Of a stretch of DNA of 64,000 nt, positions 9,765 to 17,920 are shown piece after piece; the first letter of the stretch is position 1, and every line of letters begins with the position of its first letter. Source of the stretch: Pontibacter liquoris (GTDB taxonomy: Bacteria; Bacteroidota; Bacteroidia; Cytophagales; Hymenobacteraceae). The position numbers and the translations under genes are program-made. Location of the stretch: contig NZ_JALEBG010000001.1 of NCBI RefSeq assembly GCF_022758235.1, positions 1 through 64,000 on the forward strand. Reading direction: 5' to 3'. The notes under the pieces are model-generated. The model made no database searches and was not told the origin of the DNA. It saw nothing but the letters and a program-made list of their open reading frames with translations.

Positions 9765-12700
9765 ATGCGTCTTTCTTTAAGGTTACTGTTGCTGTTCGCG
9801 TTTTGCACCCTGGCGGGCACAGCCCTTCAGGCGCAGCCTGGCCGCGATACGTTTGGCAAGAGCCGCATCCAGTATAAGAACTTCGACTGGAAGCTGTATA
9901 GCACTCAGAATTTCAACATATACTTCTCGCAGGGCGGGCAGGACATTGCACAGAATGCCGCCGCCTACGCCGAACGGGAGCTCAAGCGCGTTACCAGCCT
10001 CATCGGGTATTATCCTTATTCCAAGGTCACCCTCATCCTCTATAACTCCCCCACAGACCTGAAGCAAAGCAACATCGGCATCGACAACGACCAGTTTGAG
10101 ACCGGGGGCGAGACCTTGTTTATGAAGAACAAGGTGGAGATTGCCTTTAGCGGTACCCAGACCGAATTTAAGCGCGACCTGAGCTTTAAGCTGACAGAGC
10201 TTTTGCTCAACGACATGATGTATGGCGGCAGCCTGAAGGAGGCCCTGCAAAGCAGCTACCTGCTGCGCCTGCCGGACTGGTTTGTGAGCGGGGTGTCTGC
10301 CTATACGGCCGAAGGCTGGAGCCTGCCGATGGACAACTACATGCACAACATGATTTTGAAGGAGCCGCAACTGAAGCCTGAAAAGCTTGTTCTGCTCAGT
10401 CCGCAGCTCACGGGCCAGTCTGTCTGGAATTACATTGCAGAACGCTACGGCTATACTTCTATCCAGAACATCCTGAACCTGACCCGCATTACGCGCGATG
10501 TGGAGATCGGCATTACCAGCAGTCTGAACATTCCGTACAAGCGCTTCCTGGCCGACTGGTACAACTACTATAAGCAGATCAACACCCGCTCGGATAACCC
10601 GCTGGTGCTGGTGCCCGACAACGCCAAACTGTTTAAAAGCAATAAGCAGAACCTGCGCTATACCGAACCGATGCTGAACCCGGACGGAACGCTGCTGGCC
10701 TATGCCGAAAATGAAGACGGCCGCTACCGCATTATTGTGCAGGACGTGCGCACCAAACGCGACCACGTGGTATGGCAGGGCGGCTACAAATCCCTGGACC
10801 AGGCCAATGATTATACCTTGCCGGTGCTGGCCTGGCGCAGCAACAGGCAACTGGGCTTTGTGGAGGCGCGGCAGGGCAAAATGGTGCTGCGGCAGATAAA
10901 TGCTGGCCGACGGCGCGCGCGCATTCCTTTTCTGGATGACCTGCGGACACCCGCTTCCGTGCTGGACCAGTTTACACAGGTACATGACCTGAGCTACTCG
11001 GATGACGGGGAGAGCGTAGTGGTGAGCGCGGTGCAAAACGGCCAGTCAGACTTGTATCTGATGCGCGCCAACGGCCGCTCCGTGCAGCAGCTCACCAACG
11101 ATGTATACGACGATATTCAGCCGGTATTTCTGAAGGGGAGCGAAGGCATTGCTTTCAGCTCTAACCGCTGGGTGGACTCTACCGGCATGGCCACAGCCGC
11201 TGACTTTAATGCGGTGGTAAACAACTACGACATTTTTGTGCTGCCCCAGACAAGTAAACAGGCGCCTGTGCGGCAGCTCACCAGTTCCATTGCCAGCGAG
11301 TATAGCCCCCGGGCCCAGAAAGATGGTAGCCTGGTATACCTGAGCGAAGAGAACGGCATCCGCAGCCTATACCATTATGACATGGCCGCGGGCACCAGCA
11401 GGCCCCTTACCAACTTTGAGCAAAGTATAACCCAGTATGATTATAACAGCGCCAGCAACACGCTGGCTTTTGTAGCTTCCGACCGCTCCCGCGATTATGT
11501 ATACCTGCTGCCGGCCTTTACGCCTACTTCGCTGGCCATGCTGCCCAAAACATCGCGCCAGATCATTCTGGAAACGCGCGCCCGGGTGCCCCAACAGGCT
11601 GCTGCGGCGCGCAAACTACTGGAAAGTGACACCACCACGGCCAAACCCCGGCGGCAAGGCGAAGTGAACATCGAGAATTACCAGTTCGAAGGCGACAACC
11701 AGGCACAGCAGCAAGACAACAACCAACCCAAAGCCGGCGGCGTGCGCCGTGCCACCTCCGCCGTCAGCAATCCCGGGCTCGTGGGGCCCATCGACTACGA
11801 TATCCGGTTCAGCGTGCAGCAGATCGTTACGTCTGTGTATGCTGATCCGCAACTGGGCTTTGGCATTGTAGCTGGCGTAAACATGAGCGATCTGTTTGAG
11901 AACCACCACATCCGGGGCAACGCTTTCCTGCGCACCGATCTGGAGACAAGCCGCCTTTCTGCTGAGTATATGAACCTGAAGAACCGTGTGGATCTGGGCA
12001 TGCAGTTTCACCGCGATGTGATTGTGACGCAGGAAAATGAGACTGGTGCCGTGCTGCGCTTTGGCCGCAACGAGTTCTCACCGGTGCTGGTATACCCGCT
12101 CAGCTACAGCACCAGTATCCATGTGCGCCCCATGTTTGTGAACACCCGCTTTACGTTTATCAACAACTTCTCCTCGCCCGACAGCGTGACCAACTTTGGC
12201 GGTGGCAATATTGAGTTTGTGTTTGATAACACGGTAACCACCGGGGTGAACATGATGCTGGGTACGCGCATGAAAGCGGGCCTGCTTAACCTGAAAAGCT
12301 TTGGCAGCTCGGAGGGCAACTTCAGCAAGTTTTATGTAGACCTGCGCCACTACCAAAAGCTGCACCGCCAGATCACGCTGGCTACGCGCCTAAGCTACGG
12401 CTCCTTCTTCGGCAATTCTCCCAAGCGCTTCCTTATCGGCGGCATGGACAACTGGCTTATCTCCAACGATGCCGATGAGAATGATGCCAACAACATCCTT
12501 ATTACCTCGCCGGCCGACCTGTTTTACCTGCAGTACGTAACGCCGCTCCGGGGCTTTGACTATAATACCCGCAACGGCAGCAAATACCTGCTGGCCAATG
12601 CCGAGCTGCGCATCCCCATTGTGCAGTACATTTATAACGGCCCGGTGCCTTCGGGCTTTTTCCGTAACCTGCAGTTTACAGCCTTTGCCGATGCCGGCTC

Positions 12701-12959
12701 GGCCTACAACGGGTCTAACCCGTTTACGGGCCGCAACTCCATCAACACCCGCGTGATAGGCGGCCGTACCAGCCCCACCGAAAATGATCCGTTCGAGATC
12801 ACGGTGGTTAACTTCCGTAATCCGTTTTTGCTGGGCTATGGCGTAGGGGCACGCACCACGCTGCTGGGCGTGTATGGCAAGCTGGATGTGGCCTGGGGGC
12901 AGGAGGATTATGAGCAGAAAGGGCCTAAATTTTATATCACGCTGGGCTACGACTTCTAA
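9765..12959 (+). CDS. Large outer-membrane protein: pseudo-peptidase MA, beta-propeller, Omp85-like barrel
   Basis: A 1064-residue secreted protein; the signal peptide is cleaved near ALQAQPG. Residues about 25-260 resemble peptidase MA-like domains (ending LPDWFVSGVSAYTAEGW), but the HExxH zinc motif is not there: the helix reads LTELLLNDMMYGG. Residues about 290-600 contain TolB/PD40-like propeller blades (LSYSDDGESVVVSA, IAFSSNRW, YSPRAQKDGSLVYLS). After a Gln/Asn-rich linker (about 640-660) the last 400 residues look like a BamA/TamA-type surface-antigen barrel ending in aromatic KFYITLGYDF. Such proteins are common in Bacteroidota and often annotated as TolB-like; the function is not established. 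Confidence 0.75.
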   Translation: MRLSLRLLLLFAFCTLAGTALQAQPGRDTFGKSRIQYKNFDWKLYSTQNFNIYFSQGGQDIAQNAAAYAERELKRVTSLIGYYPYSKVTLILYNSPTDLKQSNIGIDNDQFETGGETLFMKNKVEIAFSGTQTEFKRDLSFKLTELLLNDMMYGGSLKEALQSSYLLRLPDWFVSGVSAYTAEGWSLPMDNYMHNMILKEPQLKPEKLVLLSPQLTGQSVWNYIAERYGYTSIQNILNLTRITRDVEIGITSSLNIPYKRFLADWYNYYKQINTRSDNPLVLVPDNAKLFKSNKQNLRYTEPMLNPDGTLLAYAENEDGRYRIIVQDVRTKRDHVVWQGGYKSLDQANDYTLPVLAWRSNRQLGFVEARQGKMVLRQINAGRRRARIPFLDDLRTPASVLDQFTQVHDLSYSDDGESVVVSAVQNGQSDLYLMRANGRSVQQLTNDVYDDIQPVFLKGSEGIAFSSNRWVDSTGMATAADFNAVVNNYDIFVLPQTSKQAPVRQLTSSIASEYSPRAQKDGSLVYLSEENGIRSLYHYDMAAGTSRPLTNFEQSITQYDYNSASNTLAFVASDRSRDYVYLLPAFTPTSLAMLPKTSRQIILETRARVPQQAAAARKLLESDTTTAKPRRQGEVNIENYQFEGDNQAQQQDNNQPKAGGVRRATSAVSNPGLVGPIDYDIRFSVQQIVTSVYADPQLGFGIVAGVNMSDLFENHHIRGNAFLRTDLETSRLSAEYMNLKNRVDLGMQFHRDVIVTQENETGAVLRFGRNEFSPVLVYPLSYSTSIHVRPMFVNTRFTFINNFSSPDSVTNFGGGNIEFVFDNTVTTGVNMMLGTRMKAGLLNLKSFGSSEGNFSKFYVDLRHYQKLHRQITLATRLSYGSFFGNSPKRFLIGGMDNWLISNDADENDANNILITSPADLFYLQYVTPLRGFDYNTRNGSKYLLANAELRIPIVQYIYNGPVPSGFFRNLQFTAFADAGSAYNGSNPFTGRNSINTRVIGGRTSPTENDPFEITVVNFRNPFLLGYGVGARTTLLGVYGKLDVAWGQEDYEQKGPKFYITLGYDF

Positions 12960-12967
12960 ACCACCTG

Positions 12968-14119
12968 ATGAACCGAAAGACCAGACGCTTTGGCCTTGGC
13001 ACGCTGCTAGTTGTACTCCTGGCAGCCGCCTGGATCCAGATGGCCGACAAGAATTATGTGTACAAGGCTGTTTACCACAATTTTGCTGACATCGATGATA
13101 ACCAGATCTTTGAGCAGCGCAAGGTAGACGCGCCCCGCAAGGCGCAGCCCTGGCCGCTGGCAGCCCGCTACAACAAGGTATCCCTGCCGGCGAGCCTGCA
13201 ACAGCTGCACCAGGACCTGGAATCAGTGGCTTTCCTGGTGATCCACAACGATTCTATCCTCTACGAAAAGTACTGGGACGGCTACTCCGATAATTCCAAA
13301 AGCAATTCTTTTTCGATGGCCAAGAGCATTGTAAGTATGCTGGTGGGCGCGGCTCTGCAGGAGGGAAAGATAAAAAGCGTGGAGCAGCCGGTAAGCGACT
13401 TCCTGCCGGAATTTAAAGAGGGCGCCAAAGCCCGCATTAAAATAAAAGACCTGCTGCGGATGAGCTCCGGCCTGAACTGGGACGAATCCTACGTGAATCC
13501 CTTCTCTATGACCACCGAAGCTTACTATGGCGATAACCTGAAGAAAGTGATAGGAAGGCTGGAGGCCGTGGAGGAGCCGGGCAAAAAATACAGTTACAAA
13601 AGTGGCGACACGCAGGTGCTGGCGTTTATACTGAAAGCAGCTACCGGCAAAAGCCTGAGCGAATATGCCGAAGAGAAACTATGGAAGCCGCTGGGCGCTG
13701 CCCATGATGCCGAATGGAGCATAGACCACCTGGGGGGCATGGAGAAAGCCTACTGTTGCTTTTTTTCCAACGCCCGCGACTTTGCCCGCTTCGGCAAATT
13801 ATACTTACACAATGGCATCTGGAATGGCGACACCCTGGTGCCCCCCGCCTATGTAAAAGCCTCGCTCACCCCTAACGGCCTTGTGGATGCTGCCGACGGA
13901 AAAAAAGTGGATTTCTACGGTTACCAGTGGTGGCTGCTGCCCGCTTATAAAGGGCAGCGTATCTTTTATGCCCGCGGCATACTGGGCCAATACATCATCG
14001 TGATCCCCGAGAAGAACCTCATCATCGTGCGCTTGGGCAAAAAGCGCGGCGAACGCATTGGCCCGCATCCCAGCGAAGTAATGGCCATGATCGATGGCGT
14101 GAATGAGATGGTGCCTTAA
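12968..14119 (+). CDS. Serine hydrolase, class C beta-lactamase/DD-peptidase family
   Basis: A 383-residue protein of the beta-lactamase-related serine hydrolases. The SxxK nucleophile motif is SMAK in SFSMAKSIVSMLVGAAL (about residue 115). The Tyr motif is KKYSYKSGDTQVL (about 200), and the third motif region is HLGGMEKAYCCFFSNARD with FYGYQWW nearer the end. An N-terminal hydrophobic stretch (LGTLLVVLLAAAWIQM) is an uncleaved anchor or signal. Members cleave peptides, esters or beta-lactams; the substrate here is unknown. It follows the barrel protein by 8 bp. Confidence 0.85.
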   Translation: MNRKTRRFGLGTLLVVLLAAAWIQMADKNYVYKAVYHNFADIDDNQIFEQRKVDAPRKAQPWPLAARYNKVSLPASLQQLHQDLESVAFLVIHNDSILYEKYWDGYSDNSKSNSFSMAKSIVSMLVGAALQEGKIKSVEQPVSDFLPEFKEGAKARIKIKDLLRMSSGLNWDESYVNPFSMTTEAYYGDNLKKVIGRLEAVEEPGKKYSYKSGDTQVLAFILKAATGKSLSEYAEEKLWKPLGAAHDAEWSIDHLGGMEKAYCCFFSNARDFARFGKLYLHNGIWNGDTLVPPAYVKASLTPNGLVDAADGKKVDFYGYQWWLLPAYKGQRIFYARGILGQYIIVIPEKNLIIVRLGKKRGERIGPHPSEVMAMIDGVNEMVP

Positions 14120-14247
14120 CAAAGTATGGCTCCGGTTTTAGCAAAGCTGAAAAATTCACCTGTAAAAACCGGCGTTACCACTTACGCACATAATGCAGAT
14201 AACCGTCATCGTGACGGATACACTATAGTTATGTGTAAATTAAAACA

Positions 14248-14634
14248 ATGAATAAAGAAATAATCATTTTCTTAACTATTCATCTCATCGTGCCAATGGC
14301 GGGACTAATCTTCTACCTTAGACTTGTTCAGAAGATAAAAAGAGAAAAGGTAGAGAATCCGCCTATCATTGATCTGTTTTTAACTTTTGCCACATACGGT
14401 GGACTTTTACTTGTAATGTTAACGACCTTCTTCTGGGAATGGTCAGCAATGGCATCTCTCGGTGCATTTTACCTAACTATTTTAGGACCTATAGTAATGG
14501 GAGTCATTGCATATAAGAACTACAAAAACAGAAATGTCTCCAAGTATCATGAATGGACATATTGGGCTGGAAAAGCATACTTTGTCTTTCTTGCAGTGTC
14601 TGTTTTAATTGCTTTTATAGTTGAACAAGAATAA
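14248..14634 (+). CDS. Small four-helix membrane protein in AT-rich DNA (possible gene cassette)
   Basis: I do not recognise this 128-residue protein. It has four clear hydrophobic helices (about residues 4-25, 43-64, 67-88 and 103-124) with basic loops (KIKREK, YKNYKNRN) and aromatic-rich ends. Its codon use is clearly more AT-rich than the genes on both sides: ATA, TTA, AAA and TTT are common. The stop codon is followed within 5 bp by an attC-like hairpin. Together these suggest a horizontally acquired single-gene cassette. The 128 bp upstream hold no gene, only a weak inverted repeat (14132-14139/14165-14172). Confidence 0.65.
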   Translation: MNKEIIIFLTIHLIVPMAGLIFYLRLVQKIKREKVENPPIIDLFLTFATYGGLLLVMLTTFFWEWSAMASLGAFYLTILGPIVMGVIAYKNYKNRNVSKYHEWTYWAGKAYFVFLAVSVLIAFIVEQE

Positions 14635-14638
14635 CATC

Positions 14639-14705
14639 CGCCAACAAAGTACAGGCACCATGTTCGGTGTATACCTCACCCGCTGCCTGTACGAGACCGT
14701 TAGGA
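14639..14705 (+). other. attC-like recombination site
   Basis: Layout: CGCCAAC (14639-14645), spacer AAA, a perfect 9-bp arm (14649-14657), a 26-nt middle with a small CACC/GGTG hairpin, the matching arm (14684-14692), a 6-nt spacer, then GTTAGGA (14699-14705). The conserved AAC and GTT triplets, the 67-bp length and the position just after a stop codon fit integron attC sites. The outer boxes pair only partly, and no integrase is in the window. It could be a terminator-like hairpin, but no T run follows. Confidence 0.4.
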
Positions 14706-14724
14706 GCGATTAGAAAACCAACCA

Positions 14725-15183
14725 ATGAATAGTAAGAAAAGGCCAGGCAGCATTATGCCATTTCTGAGAATAGCTTTCATAGCTTGTATAACCACGTTGC
14801 TATTCACTTGCTGTGCTGTTCAGAAGCAACCGCAGCAAAAGATGGCCGTGAAAGATATGATGATCCGGATCGCTGAAATAGAAATAGTACCCAACTATCT
14901 TGAGGAGTATAAGGCTATTCTGAAAGAAGAATCAGAAGCTTCTGTTCGTCTGGAACCGGGTGTTATTTCCATTTATCCCATGTATCAGAAAGACACTCCG
15001 ACCCAGATCAGGATACTGGAAATATATGCTGACAGGCAAGCCTACGAATCGCACCTAAAAACGCCCCATTTCCTGAAATACAAAACCTCCACGCTTAACA
15101 TGGTAAAAGCATTACGGCTTATAGATATGGAAGCGCTGGACCCGAAAACGATGCCGCACATATTCAGCAAACTAAAGGAGTAA
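14725..15183 (+). CDS. Lipoprotein with ABM (quinol monooxygenase-like) domain
   Basis: A 152-residue protein. The N-terminus is a lipoprotein-type signal (FLRIAFIACITTLLFTCCAV; the Cys pair at about 29-30 is the likely lipid site). Residues about 43-130 form the dimeric alpha-beta barrel of the antibiotic-biosynthesis-monooxygenase/YgiN family: a first strand (IRIAEIEIVPNYLEEYK), SVRLEPGVISIYPM, IRILEIYADRQAYESHLKTPHFLKY. YgiN-like proteins oxidise quinols or are of unknown role; an exported lipidated form is unusual. It starts 19 bp after the attC-like site. Confidence 0.7.
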   Translation: MNSKKRPGSIMPFLRIAFIACITTLLFTCCAVQKQPQQKMAVKDMMIRIAEIEIVPNYLEEYKAILKEESEASVRLEPGVISIYPMYQKDTPTQIRILEIYADRQAYESHLKTPHFLKYKTSTLNMVKALRLIDMEALDPKTMPHIFSKLKE

Positions 15184-15419
15184 AAAAGCGAAGGGATTCG
15201 AAGTATAAAAGTTAAAGCGCCTGCCGCTGGCATTGCCACAAACTAATAGCGGGTGATTTGGTGAACCAGGGCTTCCGGCTCTTAAAGCCATACTTTGCGG
15301 GCACACTGTAGAGGGCTTCAGGCGTTGCCACAAACAAAGGCACTTAGTCGGTGCTCCATAAATGCTGTGTTTATTGGCGAAATGCCTGTACCTTCAGGGC
15401 ACAAATCAGGCACAACCCA
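15184..15419. other. Spacer with an 11-bp direct repeat
   Basis: No gene seen. TTGCCACAAAC occurs at 15233-15243 and again at 15325-15335, 92 bp apart, and a short inverted pair (15217-15223/15319-15324) brackets most of the interval. It may be debris of the same accessory region, but the matches are short. Confidence 0.35.
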
Positions 15420-16025
15420 ATGCACAAAACACGGTTAGAAGCATTCAGCGATGGCGTGCTGGCCATCATTATCACGATTATGGTACTGGAGATTAAGGTG
15501 CCGCATGGCTACGATCTGGAGGCGCTGCGCCCCCTGGTGCCGGTGGTGATCAGCTATATCCTGAGCTTTATTTATGTGGGCATCTACTGGAACAACCACC
15601 ACCACATGCTGTATACCGTAAAATTTGTGACCGGCGACATACTTTGGGCCAACATGCACCTGCTCTTCTGGCTCTCGCTTATTCCGTTTGTGACCGGCTG
15701 GATAGGCGAAAACCATTTTGCCCCCATTCCCATGGCCTGTTATGGCTTGGTGCTGCTCTTTAACGCAATTGCCTATACTATTTTACAGCACCGGATCATC
15801 AAAAGTCACGGCCCGGATTCTATACTTGCCAAAGCCATCGGCAAAGATATTAAAGGCAAGCTGTCTCCTGTTTTATACCTGGCAGGCATCTGTGCTGCCT
15901 CTGTCAGTTCCTGGCTTTCCGGGGGCATCTATGTGCTGGTTGCTTTTATGTGGCTGGTGCCGGACAGGCGCATCGAAGTGCTCCTGCAGCATCGGAAAGA
16001 ACAGGAAGCTGCAAAAGAAGCCTAA
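15420..16025 (+). CDS. TMEM175-family potassium channel (DUF1211)
   Basis: A 201-residue membrane protein with six hydrophobic helices. It begins with the defining motif of bacterial TMEM175 channels, RLEAFSDGVLAIIITIMVLE, in which R-x-x-x-FSD lies on helix 1 that lines the pore. Bacterial members have a single six-helix repeat and form tetramers that pass K+ with modest selectivity. The frame is open upstream to 15351, but the ATG at 15420 (MHKTRLEAFSDG) puts the motif at its usual place. It converges on the SulP gene with a 25-bp gap. Confidence 0.88.
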   Translation: MHKTRLEAFSDGVLAIIITIMVLEIKVPHGYDLEALRPLVPVVISYILSFIYVGIYWNNHHHMLYTVKFVTGDILWANMHLLFWLSLIPFVTGWIGENHFAPIPMACYGLVLLFNAIAYTILQHRIIKSHGPDSILAKAIGKDIKGKLSPVLYLAGICAASVSSWLSGGIYVLVAFMWLVPDRRIEVLLQHRKEQEAAKEA

Positions 16026-16050
16026 AGTTTGCCTGTTGGTTATACTTGTT

Positions 16051-17583
16051 TTAAGGCAGCTTATCGGTTACCACAGCGTATTGCGGGTCTTCCAGGATGT
16101 TGACCTCTATCATATTGCCGGCCTTTTCGAGCAGGCGGCGGCAGTCTTCGCTCAGGTGGCGCAGGTGCAGCGTTTTGCCGGCGTTCAGGTAACGTTCGGT
16201 CAGCTTGTTCAACGCATCTATACCTGACATATCGGCTACCCGGCTTTCCCTGAAATCAATGATCACTTCCTGCGGGTCGTGCTGCACATCAAATTTCTCG
16301 TTAAACGCAGTGACCGAACCGAAGAATAGCGGGCCGAAGATCTCGTAGTGTTTTACTCCGTCGGCATCGGTATACTTGCGGGCCCGGATGCGTTTGGCGC
16401 TTTCCCAGGCAAAAACCAGCGCCGAGATGATCACCCCGATCAGGACAGCCAGCGCCAGGTTGTGCAGCCAGATGGTGATCACCGCTACCAGGATACCGAC
16501 GAAAATATCATGCTTCGGCATTTTGTTAATGATCCGGAAACTGATCCACTCGAAGGTGCTGACAGAAACCATCACCATTACACCTACGAGCGCCGCCATC
16601 GGTACTAACTCAATCACTGGGGCACCATAAAGTATGATCAGCAGAATGGTAAGCGCGGCTATAATACCCGATAAACGGGCCCTTGCCCCGGCTGAAAGGT
16701 TAACCAGCGTTTGCGCTATCATGGCGCAGCCACCCATCCCGAAGAAAAAGCCGTTCAGCACATTGGCACTGCCCTGGGCGATACTTTCGCGGTTGCTGTT
16801 GCCGCGGTTACCCACTATCTCATCTACCAGGTTCAGCGTCAGCAGGCTTTCGGTTAACCCAACGCCGGCCATGATCAAGGCATAAGGAAAAATGACGGTA
16901 AGGGTTTCAAAAGTAAAAGGCACCTGCGGTATATGGAACGGCGGGAGGCCACCGCTGACGGAGGCAATGTCTTTCACTGTTCTGGTATCGATGCCAAAGC
17001 CCAGCACGAGCAGGAAAATCACTATAATTGCTACCAGCGAAGCAGGAACGGCTTTTGTGAGCTTCGGAAAGAAAACGATGATAGTCACCGTAAGCGCTAC
17101 CAGGCCCAGCATGATCAGGAGCGGATCGCCGGAAAGCCAGGTTGTTTCGCCGTTCACTACTGTTTTAAACTGCTGTAGCTGCGAGGTAAAAATGATAACG
17201 GCTAGGCCGTTCACAAAGCCATACATAACGGGTTGCGGCACCAGCCGGATAAACTTGCCCAGCTTAAACAACCCGACCAGGATCTGAAAAATGCCCGCCA
17301 GCGCTACAGCGGCAAATACGTAGTCGATGCCATGCGACTGCATGAGCGCGATAAGAACGACCACCGTGGCACCTGCACCACCGGAGATCAGACCCGGCCT
17401 GCCGCCAAAAACAGCCGTAACCAAGCCCATGATAAAGGCCGCATACAAACCTACCAGCGGCGGGAAGCCGCCCAGTATGGCAAAGGAAAGCGACTCGGGC
17501 ATCATGGTCATTGCCACGGTGAGCCCCGCCAGAATCTCGTTCTTATAATTGATTTCTTTCAGTTTGATCGAACTGTAAAACAT
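16051..17583 (-). CDS. SulP (SLC26) family anion transporter with STAS domain
   Basis: A 510-residue inner-membrane transporter. About a dozen or more hydrophobic segments carry the SulP features: an early MPESLSFAILGGFPPLVGLYAAF segment (residues 28-50), GGRPGLISGGAGA, and NVLNGFFFGMGGCAMI. The cytosolic C-terminus from about residue 410 is a STAS domain, with the conserved VADMSGIDAL loop whose serine is phosphorylated in related anti-sigma antagonists. Members carry sulfate, bicarbonate or dicarboxylates; the substrate is not predictable here. Five AAGTAT copies sit directly upstream. Confidence 0.9.
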   Translation of the reverse strand: MFYSSIKLKEINYKNEILAGLTVAMTMMPESLSFAILGGFPPLVGLYAAFIMGLVTAVFGGRPGLISGGAGATVVVLIALMQSHGIDYVFAAVALAGIFQILVGLFKLGKFIRLVPQPVMYGFVNGLAVIIFTSQLQQFKTVVNGETTWLSGDPLLIMLGLVALTVTIIVFFPKLTKAVPASLVAIIVIFLLVLGFGIDTRTVKDIASVSGGLPPFHIPQVPFTFETLTVIFPYALIMAGVGLTESLLTLNLVDEIVGNRGNSNRESIAQGSANVLNGFFFGMGGCAMIAQTLVNLSAGARARLSGIIAALTILLIILYGAPVIELVPMAALVGVMVMVSVSTFEWISFRIINKMPKHDIFVGILVAVITIWLHNLALAVLIGVIISALVFAWESAKRIRARKYTDADGVKHYEIFGPLFFGSVTAFNEKFDVQHDPQEVIIDFRESRVADMSGIDALNKLTERYLNAGKTLHLRHLSEDCRRLLEKAGNMIEVNILEDPQYAVVTDKLP

Positions 17584-17584
17584 A

Positions 17585-17660
17585 AAGTATAAAGTATAGC
17601 AGCGTGGCAGGCAAGTATAAAATCAGCCCGGGCGCACTCGTAAGTATGCGATAAAAGTAT
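17585..17660. repeat. Cluster of five AAGTAT repeats upstream of the SulP gene
   Basis: AAGTAT occurs in the same orientation at 17585-17590, 17592-17597, 17613-17618, 17642-17647 and 17655-17660, starting 1 bp upstream of the SulP start codon. The rest of the gap to 17836 shows no gene; it has one more TATACTT near 17800 and a hairpin-forming pair (17701-17708/17739-17746). Confidence 0.7.
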
Positions 17661-17836
17661 GATAGATAAGGGAATTCAGGCCAGGCCGGAACAGCTTGGC
17701 AAAGCAAGCATCATGGGGGCGTGACGGTCCGGAAGTGCCTTGCTTTTCTCATAATGGGTGTAAAAGTAGGACTTTTAGAACTGCCATCAAATTGGCCGGT
17801 TATACTTTACCGGTACAAGCCCCTGCTGCTACAACC

Positions 17837-17871
17837 AAAAAGCCCCACCTATACTATAGGCAGGGCTTTTT
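17837..17871 (-). terminator. Intrinsic terminator after purQ (bidirectional form)
   Basis: Nine perfect pairs (17837-17845 with 17863-17871) include A5/T5 ends, so it can work on either strand; a CCTA/TAGG inner pair extends it. It lies 49 bp past the purQ stop. Confidence 0.82.
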
Positions 17872-17920
17872 TATCTTATAAGAAAATCTAAGGTCTTATT
17901 TCTTAGATCAAGCGCCTCAC

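Noticed and set aside
14114..14180. Second attC-like site before the AT-rich ORF (CCTTAAC ... CGTTACC)
   Set aside because: It shares AACAAAGTA with the downstream site and has an 8-bp stem, but its spacers are very uneven (11 and 1 nt) and the right box is off consensus; too weak to call.
15241..15350. tRNA or other structured RNA in the gap before the TMEM175 gene
   Set aside because: No cloverleaf arms or CCA end could be drawn; only short repeats.
17696..17881. 61-codon plus-strand ORF between the SulP and purQ genes
   Set aside because: It runs through the purQ terminator, has no protein-like composition and no family likeness.
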